Of a stretch of 64,000 bases of DNA, positions 32,679 through 43,769 are shown one piece after another (the stretch's first letter is position 1; the number at the start of each line of letters is the position of its first letter). The DNA is from Phytophthora sp. 'mugwort'. Its lineage: Eukaryota; Oomycota; Peronosporomycetes; Peronosporales; Peronosporaceae. The position numbers and the translations under genes are program-made. The DNA is taken from NCBI GenBank assembly GCA_033558025.1, contig JAUCEF010000006.1, forward strand, positions 1,364,001-1,428,000, written 5' to 3'. The notes beneath the pieces were generated by a model. It did no database searches and was not told where the DNA came from. It saw only the letters and a list, made by a program, of their open reading frames with translations.

Positions 32679-32798
32679 ATGCCACGCGGAAGAAAACGGA
32701 GCCCCCCTCCCCCCTTGGATTTTGAAAGCTTCGCTAAGCGTCGGCTGATACCGCCTCGGGGTATGGGTGCCGATAAATCTGCTGCCTCGCGAGAGTAG
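32679..32798 (+). CDS. Short ORF at the head of the piggyBac element (possible transposase N-terminus)
   Basis: 39 codons beginning MPRGRKRSPPPPLDFESF and ending in TAG. The basic start looks like a nuclear-localisation or DNA-binding head. A second frame (from about 32811, YKRCGYKLTLIVCLQMIAF) follows after a stop. It is probably the original transposase start, now cut off by stops or an unrecognised intron. Confidence 0.4.
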   Translation: MPRGRKRSPPPPLDFESFAKRRLIPPRGMGADKSAASRE

Positions 32799-33159
32799 TG
32801 GGTTCGTTTAGTGGCATACAAACGTTGCGGATACAAACTGACCTTGATTGTTTGCTTACAGATGATAGCATTTTCTTCAAAGAAATTTGGCGTGCTCTAC
32901 GCCGTGATGGATGGACAGCTAAACCGTCGTCTCTTCGTAGCCTGGATAGCTGATTTCGTTATGTCAACCCGGCTACAAATCCTGACCGGGAAGAAGGAGT
33001 CGATTGTCTGCTGGGAACGAGCGCTTGTTAGGGTTTGCTTCTATTGTGTGCAAACCGATCAAATAATTCAATGTGATGGAGATATAGTGAGAGTACTACC
33101 TTCAATTGAGTTGCCCGTTGTTACGCGAGGGGGAGTCGCTCTATGACGGGTATGTCAAG

Positions 33160-34030
33160 TGGAGGAGGGTACTAGCAGCGGTGCTCATGGCGGTCTCAGT
33201 GTTAGTGCTGAGCAGCATGGCGTTGAGGGGGATGAAGGTGGCGACGGAGTTGGCTCAAGTACTTGTGGAGACAATGCAGAGGCAGATGCACGCCATGTCG
33301 GCACCAGCGTTAATCTTGATCCTGGCAAAAGCGGCCGTCTTGACGCCGAACTCGAAAGCTGTATTGATATAGAGCGGTTGCGTAGCGCTGGTTGCGTAAG
33401 TGGATTTGGAACCGCCAAAACGGAGGTTGCGGACCAGGCGTTGACGATGCGTGTTCACATGATGATGGATCCGGAGCTGCGACTAGGCTTGCCCAGGTTG
33501 AGGTCGTTAAAAGTAAGGCATACGTACGTATTTGTGGTCGCCCTCGCTGCGCAAAAAAAAGTACGTAGCAGGGTCGTGGAGAAGGTATTGACGACAACGG
33601 GGCGCGCGCTGGTGGGGCTAGTGCTGGGGCTAGTGTTGCCCGTGGTGGTGGCGTTGAAAGTGAGGTGGCTGTCGACCGCTTTGGAGGTGGTGGTGGCCGG
33701 GGAAAAGGAAAATGTCGGAGTGGTGGTCGTGGAGCAGGCGTCGAAAACCACGGTGTACACGATGGTGGGTCTAGTGTCGAGGCAAGTGTCGGTCGGACTG
33801 GTGGCGTTGAAAGTGAGGCAGACGGCGTACGTGTTCGTGGTGGTGCTGGCCGGGGAAAGGGATACGGCGTTGCGGTGGTGGTGGACCAGGCATTGACGAC
33901 GATGGGTCGCGAGCTGGAGGAGGTAGTGCTGATGCGGCTGGCAGTGAGGAGGAGACGCCGGCACCTCGAAGCCCTGTGGTGTCTGTGGACAGTTTGGTTA
34001 CTTATACCCCTACGAAAGAAAAGTGGATGA
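33160..34030 (+). pseudogene. Gly/Arg-rich tandem-repeat head of the piggyBac protein
   Basis: In shifting plus-strand frames this encodes repeats such as GGGGGRGKGKCRSGGRGAG, GVENHGVHDGGSSVEASVG and VRVRGGAGRGKGYGV. It ends with EEETPAPRSPVVSV and VTYTPTKEKW just before the transposase. DNA units of roughly 150-170 bp (containing GTTGAAAGTGAGG) recur. Long minus-strand Pro/Ser/Thr-rich frames over the same bases are shadows. RGG-like heads suggest nucleic-acid binding; frame slippage within the repeats probably broke it. Confidence 0.5.
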
Positions 34031-34080
34031 TGACAAAAAAATAGCACCAGTGTTTAGACAGGTCGGAACTGCGTATATTT

Positions 34081-36225
34081 GTGGCTTGTGTTTGTAAACA
34101 GTCATACACCAACAAGTCGTTCTCTATGAGGTTCGCTGGCTCGATAGTTGGTTCCAGAAGCATATCCACTTATATCTATTGGCGTTCTCCAGCACGGTAT
34201 CGAGAACTACACGCCCTAACTCGAACAACAGCGAAACCTACCTGGAATGCGCTAACAACTGCACCAGAAGGTGAAGATACCCCAACTCAAGCTGTCTTCA
34301 AGAACCTTGTGGAGATTGAGGGGATCACCGAATTCGACCCAGGCCAGCTGGTCCCAACAACGCTACAAGAGGTGGAGACTGTGAGAAACATGAAGGTTGA
34401 TCCAAGGATCGAGATGGATGCACCGACCGATCTCTACAGTCATAACGATGGGTCCAGTACAACACGAGTGCGCCCCAAATGCACTCATATTTTCACGCAT
34501 TCTACATCGTCCGGTTTTCTTGCGTATGCTCCTGTGTACTTTTGGCAACAGGTCGTGAACGAAACAAATGCGTACGCAGTGCTGAAGGGAGCCCAATTAT
34601 TACCTCCCGTTACACTTTCGGAACCGATGAAGTTTATCGGCATTTTGGTCTTCATGAGCATAAACGATATGGGAGAATACACAAACTATTGGGGCGTGCA
34701 ACCCAAGGATGCCATACTTGGCAACCACAACTCATCTGGCCTGGAAAACGTAATGACTTTGCGACGATTTAAGTTGATCCGGAAATGATTCTGCTTTCGC
34801 GCATCTTCATCACCGACACAGCGTGATCCGGCTGCATGAATTCGGTCACGACTCAGTCTCTTGAAGTGTACGGGGGGACTTTACGTTGGCATGGGCCATG
34901 ACGTCGCTCTAGACGAGTACAGTGTGGCTTGCCGGCCCCGTTTTGGCCGGCATATCATTGTCTTTAACCCAATGTCACTTTCGGCTATACATGCTGTGTT
35001 GTGCTACAGCATGGGTAGCTGTTAATTTTCGAGTTTACTGTAATAGCGATATCACGGACAGGCTTGACGGTGCGGCCCCTCCCGAAGAAACTTTGGAACT
35101 TCACGATGTGTGGATCAAAGCAAAGGTGTCGTCCATTTGGAGGCTGGTTTTTGAGGTGACGAGACCTCTCTACGGCTCTAACCGAGTCATCAACATGGAT
35201 AACTATTATAAATCGGTGCAGTTGTTGCAGGCTTCGCGTATTCGAGGATTGTATGCAGGCGACACCATGCGGGGTTCAAGTAAGCGCTTTCCTAAGCACA
35301 CAGTACTGGATAAGGGTAGTGCATCTCGGGGTGACTTTCGACAGGGAGCATCTGCAGATTATTGCATTGTAGCAGCGTCATGGTGTGACGGAAGCATTGT
35401 TCAGATGGTATCAAATGCTGATGCATCTTCGGTAACCCATGTTGAGCGACAAGTCGGGGGGACTGATCAAACATATCCAGCGCCAGCATGCGTGAAACAG
35501 TACAATAAGTACATGCCAGGTGTGGATCACCTTGGCCAAATACGTGGCCGGTTTTCAATAGCGGATGGTCGTTCATACAAAAATGGCACAGAAAATTGGC
35601 GTTAGCTTATCTACATCGCGAGATCAAATGCATACTTGACTCGCCGCCTTGTGGTCGACATGCCAAAGCAACGAGTCCTCACCGCAGCTTTATGATTGAG
35701 CTTGCATCAGAATTGATATCAGGAAAGTGGGCAGAGGCCCCAAGTGATGGCAGAATGGCTTTTGAAGCCACCGGTATAGGCGTCGATGACTCACCAAACG
35801 GAAGTCTCCGTGAGATATTTGTATCAGTGAGGTCCGATGGAAGTCCACAAAAACGCTGTACAGCAGTATTACCACTCCAAATACTAAATGACTGTGGTAG
35901 AACGCGAAGAGGGTGTGTTGTTTGTCGCTGGGAGGATCGATGATCAACAGAAAAGAAAGATTACTGCGGTAATCATAACGTATGCCTCTGTCGAGGAGTG
36001 TATCCGCTACAACCTAAGGACTACATGTGTCCAGATATCGATCTCACTTGCTGAGAGAAATTCCATAGGTACTATCTTCTTAACAGCCTTTTCTCTGATA
36101 AAGGAAACATTCGCAAACTAGCAGAGCTGTACAAGCTTAAGGGGGCTGCACAAAAGTCTACGGACGAACTTGAGCCAGGACAACAAGTGCGGGCAGCTAG
36201 ATCTCTTGAGAGTGCTTTTGTCTAA
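34081..36225 (+). pseudogene. piggyBac transposase (DDE_Tnp_1_7), frame-broken
   Basis: Part one (34081-34788) holds FWQQVVNETNAYAVLKGAQL, PVTLSEPMKFIGILVFMSIN and DMGEYTNYWGV. After frame changes come LDEYS (about 34910, first catalytic Asp region), VAVNFRVYCNSDITDRL, and MDNYYKSVQLLQASRIRGLY (35199, last catalytic Asp). The classic tail follows: YNKYMPGVDHLGQIRGRFS. A C-terminal Cys-rich finger (CVVCRWEDR, YCGNHNVCL, then PDIDLTC) reaches about 36060 with stops. Several frameshifts and stops, for example at 34788 and about 35605, preclude one functional protein. Catalytic Asp positions themselves appear retained. Confidence 0.85.
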
Positions 36226-36881
36226 ATAGTCACAACGCTGCCATTTCGAGTTAGCTAAATACTTGCTGATGCTTTTCGAGCCGGAAGCAAACGCTTCCTC
36301 ATGAAGTAAATATGCGGGTACTGCATCGCTCTAAGCACGCACGCCCTGGACGCCAGGCGACACGACATCCGCCGCTACAAGTATGCTCGCCTTTTTATTG
36401 GTGTAGTCGACCTCATCTGCCCTACGCATGAGCTGTCCTTGATGAAAGTCCAGCAGCGTGATCAAGTTACCAAATGCACCTCACCATCAGCGTGGCCAAC
36501 TTCAACCAGCACACACCTCAGATATATAGTCTATCAGTGTGGTCATCATGACTAGCATGAACGGCATCCATTGCAATAGATGCATCTGGTCCAACCGCTA
36601 GGCGACAGTCAGCGATAGGGCAATCCATTATCACCGATGACGCCCATCAGCGTCCCAACCATCATCTCATCGAAAACCCAGCATCAGCATCATGCCCGAC
36701 AGTATCACACACAACAGGGTACAAGCATCTGCGCGAGGTAGGCGGAGCAACAGCAACGTCATCTTCGGCAGCGCCACGCACTCGGCGTTCATCGATGGGT
36801 GAGTTCGCAGCTGCAACATGACCGTCACTATTGTCCCGAGCAGCATGGGGATATTCATTGACGTGGTGGTGGGAGGCATCA

Positions 36882-38905
36882 CCAACAGCATGTTCAGCAA
36901 CATATTGCCGCTATGCGGCATGGTGAGCGAACAGCAGCAGCATTAAGTTCAGTAGCATACCAGCGATCGGCGACGTAGTAGCAACGTCATGTTAAGCAGC
37001 AGCATGTCCTGCATCATAGTGACATTTAGCGGTGGCGGGAGCGTGCAGCATCACGTCGAGCAGCATCACATCCAGCAATATAGCGATGGTAGGCAACATG
37101 GTGCACGATCGGTAGCGGTATCATGTCCGGCGGCAGAATCCCCAACGGCATACCAGCGATCGGCGACGGGTTAACCACGTAGGAGTAGTGTCGTGGTCAG
37201 GTCATACGACCATCCATGTCGACACTCGACGTATGAGGGGTGGTGGCCATGCAGCAGCAACAGAGCCGAAGGGCATCACGCCCAGCAGCATCATGTCTAT
37301 CGGCATGATGACGCTCAGCGACGGCGAGAACGAGCAGCAGCAGCATCGTAGCCGGCAACATTCGCGTCGAGCAGCATAGTGGTGCTGATTAACGTGGTGG
37401 TCAGCGAGTACCACCACCAGCTTGCCCAGCAGCATCGCGCCCAGTAGCTTACCGGCGATCGGTGAGAGGAAGGCAGAGTGGCAGCAGCATCGTGACTGCC
37501 GCATCATACCCAGCAGCGTACCGAAGATCGGCGATGGGGTGGATTTGTAGCGGCAGCACGGCCGGAAGAATGGTGGCCCCGATGGGGCGAGCGAGCAGCA
37601 GCATGACGTCGCTCTGAATCATCGGAGCGGCTTCTTCTAATGATGGGGGTGTAAATTGAAGTACTTCATGGTCGTGGCGGGGGGGAGGGGGGAGAATGTG
37701 GCGTTTTTTTTGGAAATGAAGTCGGAATAGGAATTGCGACCAAATGATCGTCGCACGAGGACACACTGAAGCTCTTTACGTTCCGCCAATTACATCGCGC
37801 CATTTAGTCGTTCCGCCAATCATATATCATCGTTTCGCAGTCGAGCAAACGATAGGCTACTCACCGACAAAGCGAGCCTCGAGGAAAAGCCGCAAGCGAC
37901 CTTGCAACTTCAACTTCCCGCCTCTTTCTGCGTACTTCTCTGTTCCATCATAGTATGACCATTGGGATTTTATGTGGTCCACATATGGTAAATTTAGCCA
38001 ATTAGAAATCATTAGTTTTGTAATTATGATTATATCCTCGTAACACTTCAATAAACCTCGTTTTGAGCGCCTTGTTCTAGACATCTAGTGAGGTTTAGAG
38101 TGTATGCAAGGATTACTACGTAGTCTAATTTTGCGATCCTGAAAACCCTAGCTAATATCGTTTTTAGAAAATAACTACAAAACAAACTCATTTGCGAACC
38201 AAATGACGCAAAAATCAAGTTATCTTCTTCGATATCAATTGACTGGTTCAGAAAGTTTTTTTGCAGCATTTGCGCAAACGCTTTCATTTTGGTGTTTTTT
38301 GTGTGAGAATCGGTAAGAAAACAATACGTTGTTGCAGTGTACGTGAAATGGCCATTTACGGTGGACCAGAGACGTATTTGCCCGGATCCAATTTAAGAAG
38401 CATGGCTACTAAATCGCCACAACAGATAACCCCAATACGCTAAATATTTACCAGTCCGATGGAAAATATTTAGCGTGTTGGGGTTACAGGTCGCTGTAGC
38501 CATATCTAACACATCTCTCGAGCTTTGCAACAAATAAAAAAATGTCGTACAAATAGTAGCCGAAGGAAATACCATGCCACCGCCGACCCCCTTGGCATAG
38601 GTCGCTGCCGGTAGTATTAGCTAACAGCTAACTTCACCTGTTGTGGCCGTAATTGCTACGGTGATGCTATCGCACGCTCGATAGCGCCTCCAGCCGCTGC
38701 AATACCACCTCGTTCAACTCGTCGCTGATGCCCATTTTGCTAGCCTCGACTTGCCACATCCGTCGTCTTCACGTCTAGTTGCCGCCCGCAGGCTTCGCCA
38801 ACTCCCCCACCACGGCCGCAATTGCTACGGTGAAGTTATAGCAGAGGGGGTTGTACCCAATAGCGTATTCACCTTGGTGCCAATTTTGCCACATCCGTCG
38901 CCTTG
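36882..38905 (+). repeat. Left arm of giant palindrome (2,024 nt)
   Basis: Every base from 36882 to 38905 that I checked pairs with its mirror around axis 38948 (position x pairs with 77896 minus x). Nine predicted ORFs recur identically in mirror image. The only mismatch found is 38894 against 39002. The outer third is GCA/ATG-rich and built of degenerate tandem units sharing CGCCGATCG..GGTA; the inner part is A+T-richer with stem-loops. Similarity falls away just outside 36882. No convincing gene lies in the arm; its frames look like repeat translation. Confidence 0.95.
38427..38486. repeat. Internal stem-loop, left copy
   Basis: 23-nt arms (TAACCCCAATACGCTAAATA..., pairing with ...TATTTAGCGTGTTGGGGTTA) around a 14-nt loop, with one mismatch. 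Mirrored at 39410-39469. Confidence 0.9.
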
Positions 38906-38990
38906 GTCGCCTTGGTGACGGTTGTGGCAAAAGGGGCTGGGATAAGGTTAATAGTAATACTGATATACACGGTAAACGGTGCAGGGGGTT
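38906..38990. repeat. Palindrome spacer (85 nt)
   Basis: Unpaired centre. It contains GTGACGGTTGTGGCAAAA, a near-copy of GCGACGGTTGTGGCAAAA at the start of the right arm, so the centre looks like a partial duplication at the turn-around point. Confidence 0.85.
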
Positions 38991-41014
38991 CAAGGCGACG
39001 GTTGTGGCAAAATTGGCACCAAGGTGAATACGCTATTGGGTACAACCCCCTCTGCTATAACTTCACCGTAGCAATTGCGGCCGTGGTGGGGGAGTTGGCG
39101 AAGCCTGCGGGCGGCAACTAGACGTGAAGACGACGGATGTGGCAAGTCGAGGCTAGCAAAATGGGCATCAGCGACGAGTTGAACGAGGTGGTATTGCAGC
39201 GGCTGGAGGCGCTATCGAGCGTGCGATAGCATCACCGTAGCAATTACGGCCACAACAGGTGAAGTTAGCTGTTAGCTAATACTACCGGCAGCGACCTATG
39301 CCAAGGGGGTCGGCGGTGGCATGGTATTTCCTTCGGCTACTATTTGTACGACATTTTTTTATTTGTTGCAAAGCTCGAGAGATGTGTTAGATATGGCTAC
39401 AGCGACCTGTAACCCCAACACGCTAAATATTTTCCATCGGACTGGTAAATATTTAGCGTATTGGGGTTATCTGTTGTGGCGATTTAGTAGCCATGCTTCT
39501 TAAATTGGATCCGGGCAAATACGTCTCTGGTCCACCGTAAATGGCCATTTCACGTACACTGCAACAACGTATTGTTTTCTTACCGATTCTCACACAAAAA
39601 ACACCAAAATGAAAGCGTTTGCGCAAATGCTGCAAAAAAACTTTCTGAACCAATCAATTGATATCGAAGAAGATAACTTGATTTTTGCGTCATTTGGTTC
39701 GCAAATGAGTTTGTTTTGTAGTTATTTTCTAAAAACGATATTAGCTAGGGTTTTCAGGATCGCAAAATTAGACTACGTAGTAATCCTTGCATACACTCTA
39801 AACCTCACTAGATGTCTAGAACAAGGCGCTCAAAACGAGGTTTATTGAAGTGTTACGAGGATATAATCATAATTACAAAACTAATGATTTCTAATTGGCT
39901 AAATTTACCATATGTGGACCACATAAAATCCCAATGGTCATACTATGATGGAACAGAGAAGTACGCAGAAAGAGGCGGGAAGTTGAAGTTGCAAGGTCGC
40001 TTGCGGCTTTTCCTCGAGGCTCGCTTTGTCGGTGAGTAGCCTATCGTTTGCTCGACTGCGAAACGATGATATATGATTGGCGGAACGACTAAATGGCGCG
40101 ATGTAATTGGCGGAACGTAAAGAGCTTCAGTGTGTCCTCGTGCGACGATCATTTGGTCGCAATTCCTATTCCGACTTCATTTCCAAAAAAAACGCCACAT
40201 TCTCCCCCCTCCCCCCCGCCACGACCATGAAGTACTTCAATTTACACCCCCATCATTAGAAGAAGCCGCTCCGATGATTCAGAGCGACGTCATGCTGCTG
40301 CTCGCTCGCCCCATCGGGGCCACCATTCTTCCGGCCGTGCTGCCGCTACAAATCCACCCCATCGCCGATCTTCGGTACGCTGCTGGGTATGATGCGGCAG
40401 TCACGATGCTGCTGCCACTCTGCCTTCCTCTCACCGATCGCCGGTAAGCTACTGGGCGCGATGCTGCTGGGCAAGCTGGTGGTGGTACTCGCTGACCACC
40501 ACGTTAATCAGCACCACTATGCTGCTCGACGCGAATGTTGCCGGCTACGATGCTGCTGCTGCTCGTTCTCGCCGTCGCTGAGCGTCATCATGCCGATAGA
40601 CATGATGCTGCTGGGCGTGATGCCCTTCGGCTCTGTTGCTGCTGCATGGCCACCACCCCTCATACGTCGAGTGTCGACATGGATGGTCGTATGACCTGAC
40701 CACGACACTACTCCTACGTGGTTAACCCGTCGCCGATCGCTGGTATGCCGTTGGGGATTCTGCCGCCGGACATGATACCGCTACCGATCGTGCACCATGT
40801 TGCCTACCATCGCTATATTGCTGGATGTGATGCTGCTCGACGTGATGCTGCACGCTCCCGCCACCGCTAAATGTCACTATGATGCAGGACATGCTGCTGC
40901 TTAACATGACGTTGCTACTACGTCGCCGATCGCTGGTATGCTACTGAACTTAATGCTGCTGCTGTTCGCTCACCATGCCGCATAGCGGCAATATGTTGCT
41001 GAACATGCTGTTGG
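38991..41014 (-). repeat. Right arm of giant palindrome (2,024 nt)
   Basis: Reverse complement of the left arm. Beyond 41014 the match decays into related but diverged repeat sequence (41015 to about 41580), as it does outside the left arm. That pattern fits an element made of tandem subrepeats rather than a simple fold-back reading error. Confidence 0.95.
39410..39469. repeat. Internal stem-loop, right copy
   Basis: Mirror copy of 38427-38486, so the piggyBac interior carries two such stem-loops nested in the large palindrome. Confidence 0.9.
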
Positions 41015-43540
41015 CGATGCCGCCCACGATCACTTTAGCGAGCATCCCTATATTGCTCGACGAGATGCTGCCGGCTACGATGCTGCTGGTGCCCGTTCCC
41101 TCCGTCGTCGAGCGACACTATGCGGGCTGTACATAGTGTACTGCTACGTGGACAACCCGTCGCCGATCGCGTCGATTTTTGACTGAAAGTGGTGCTGCCG
41201 GGTGTAATGCTTTTGTAATGATGCTGTTACATGACCAACCCATCGCCGAGCTACGACAGGGATCACCGTGATGCTGATGGCGATGCCGCTACTCCTACGT
41301 GGCCAATCGGCCGCCGGCCGCCTGTACGCCGTTGAGTATCATACTGTTACCTGTGATGCCGACCATGGCACTGTTGCAGGTCACTCATCACATCTTGTGG
41401 TGATACTATGTTACTGGGCGCAATGCTGTCATTGTTGCTACCCGCTCCCGTCATCTCTCTATGCAGCAATGCTGTAGTAGGTGAAGCCAGCGGCCCTGAT
41501 ACTGCCGACAGTGATGCTGCTTCGTGGCCAAGTCGCCTCCGATCGCGATACGCACCTGAGCAAGCTGTTGCTACTACGGATCCAATTCGTCGTCGAAAAA
41601 AAACGAGGCCCTCGTAGGCGGGCTCTCAGGGGGGGAGGGGGGGGTATATATATACTTGCTACGTTACTCCAAGAGAATCTGTGTGCCTTAGATATGTCAA
41701 ACATCTAATGCGCAGTTCATCTACCATCATTTGAATATTATTCTAATATTTGATTTAAATAAAGCTCGTCTTGGATTGTTCAACAAGCAGTATTGGTGGC
41801 GACAGCCTTCACAATAGAACCAGCCACATGAAAAACTTCTCGCGATGCTCACGAAGATTCACAAGATCCATAGAAGACCACGCAGCGCTTGATCCCACTG
41901 CCGGCGGGCGACCCAGCTACCCTCTTTACCATTCTTCAAAAGCCTATGTCCCTGGGAGGTCCGTTGACGAGAGGCAAGACTTCTAGCCAGCCACGGATCG
42001 TCGCGTAGAAATTATAAAGGTAGTACCAATTCCTGTCCTTGTTAGTGATATTTTCTCTGACATGCGAATTGGCAGTTACCGTTTATATCAGGGAAGCCTG
42101 CACGGAATGGCAAACTAATCTACAAAAGCAGCGCACTCTTATCAGCTCTTACTTATTTCGGCGGCCACCGCAAAGTCAATTTCGACTTCTTGCCCCCTGT
42201 CTTTGTGCCGACTAATAATCGGGTAAGGTGTCATCGTCAAACTAGCACAACTGAGGAATAACAAACGCGTTCTGTTCTTAAGATTTTCGAGCCTGACTTC
42301 GGATCTACCCCAGACGTTGACGACTTCGTCGAGATCTTGTCTATAAAGGAAATGCATACTGAGCATAAAGACGTTTGCTTGGGGGAGAGTCATGTACATG
42401 ATTTCTTGTACATGATGCTCTGGCTGCAGACATGCATGGAGCTTTCAGAGGTACAGTAGTTGAGTTTTCTTTACCAGCACGTCAAATCATGCAAGCTAAT
42501 GGACGAAACTCGTCTGATTGTGCTAGATAACACGGGAAATGATTTTCGACCGCTTGCGATTCCTAAAGGACTTCCTAGTCAAGGAGGCGGGGTTTCTCGA
42601 TACCCATATTAAGCGATACATCGCGATAAAGGCGGACGGATCCGTTCCTCGTGGTGTCGTTCAATAAACTCATTTCGAGGGCGAAGTGTAGGAGTCACAG
42701 TTCAACAATGTTGAGAATTTATGGACGGCAATGAATGAGCTCGACATCATGGGGAACGAGCTCAACTTGACCAAGCTTTGAGGCCCTGACCGTGTGCTAA
42801 ATGCACGTATTAGCGGTCACCGAGTAGAGCAGCGGAGACTGACGTAGGGCCAATACCGTACATAGAAAATTTGGAATAATACTATCATTAGTTCTTATAC
42901 GAGGCTCTGCAGGAATTAGTTGCTATGCATGTTCCCTGGCCTAATGATTTTGCCGTGCTTATTCCTGCCACTGTAGTGAAGCTGGTCAAGACAACCAGCG
43001 GCGATCTATCTCGGCCGTAACATGCTAATGTCGGCAAAAAAAAACTTCTGCGGCCGTCTGTACGACGGCGGGTTGCAATGCGCGAATACGTTGTTGAGCG
43101 TTACCGCGAGGCGATGGCTTCGCCATAGCTTTTTTTGCTATCACCGCGGCGAAAACAGGTTATACAGCAGTGACGGCCTCGCAGTTAAAGAACCGTGTTC
43201 TATTGACTTGAGTCTGAGCGCAAGCTTGGCCGGTGCCTGAAACGGTTGATGGGCTGGTTAAAGGCAGCTGCGCTAAATTTTCCGAGACGCCGCTTGATTC
43301 AGTCATTTAAGAGTAAAATTCATCATCTTCAGAAGGGTTTGAAGCGTTTTTAGAGAGGTCGGAGTGGAGAGGCATTAATTTACCCTATCCATTGCCTACC
43401 CGCTACGATTTGACTGTCTAAAATCAAAACACGACATGCTTGACGACCTTTCGGCCAAAGGAGGCATTTTACTTCCATCGAGGGGGTCATTCTCCACCTC
43501 CTTTTGAAAAACGCTCGATGGGGTCAAAATACCTCCCTTG
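41015..43540. other. Right part of piggyBac element: diverged repeats, then uncharacterised decayed coding-like DNA
   Basis: 41015-41580 continues the GCTGCTG/CGCCGATCG-rich repeat, with a (G)n-(TA)n run at 41630-41655. From about 41760 plus-strand frames give protein-like pieces (RSVLKIFEPDFGSTPDVDDF, FLKDFLVKEAGFLDTHIKRY, LWTAMNELDIMGNELNLTKL) broken by stops. I cannot assign them to a family. A hairpin with CATCGAG/CTCGATG arms lies near 43477-43520, close to the right end. Confidence 0.4.
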
Positions 43541-43552
43541 TCCGCGAAAGGG
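43540..43552 (-). repeat. piggyBac right terminal inverted repeat
   Basis: GTCCGCGAAAGGG followed by TTAA (43553-43556). Its complement begins CCCTTTCGCGGAC, matching the left end for ten bases. Confidence 0.85.
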
Positions 43553-43769
43553 TTAACATTATTGTCGCCCTTCTATGGCTTCTGTACTGTTGACGCATGG
43601 TCTGTGAAAACGCTATTTGACTCTATGAAAACCACGTTTTCTCCCAGATCAGCTCAGCTGGCTGAAGTATGGGGTGATATAGGGGCATGAAGTGCAGATA
43701 GTGTTAATACTTCCTCGCAATCGTGGTGGCCGCGTACACATAGGGCTCCTTGTTAAGTCTGACCAAGTT

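Larger units (their letters stand above)
32210..43552. mobile_element. piggyBac-type DNA transposon, 11,343 bp, TTAA flanked
   Basis: Left end CCCTTTCGCGACC at 32210 is preceded by TTAA (32206-32209). Right end is the inverted copy GTCCGCGAAAGGG ending at 43552, followed by TTAA (43553-43556). TTAA duplication and a CCC-beginning terminal repeat are defining for piggyBac, and the element encodes a piggyBac transposase remnant. Subterminal regions are also related: GATGGAGGCAAAATGCCTC near 32322 on the left, and a diverged inverted counterpart near 43460 on the right. The interior is expanded by the giant palindrome at 36.9-41.0 kb. Autonomous movement is unlikely because the transposase is broken, but the ends look intact. 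Confidence 0.85.

Noticed and set aside
33159..33896. Plus-strand 245-residue Val-rich ORF
   Set aside because: Alternative frame of the same repeats; the Gly/Arg frame continues better toward the transposase.
33310..34047. Minus-strand 245-residue Pro/Ser/Thr-rich ORF (and the 33455-33964 frame)
   Set aside because: Antisense shadow of GC-rich tandem repeats encoding the Gly/Arg-rich head of the piggyBac protein; low complexity, no domain.
37202..40694. Pairs of 60-105-residue ORFs mirrored about 38948
   Set aside because: Identical because of the palindrome; composition reflects GCTGCTG/CATGATG repeats, no start context or domain.
36882..41014. Palindrome as a pure sequencing/assembly fold-back artefact
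   Set aside because: Kept as a caveat but disfavoured: outer flanks on both sides are related yet diverged, and intact TTAA/CCCTTTCGCG ends bracket both sides.
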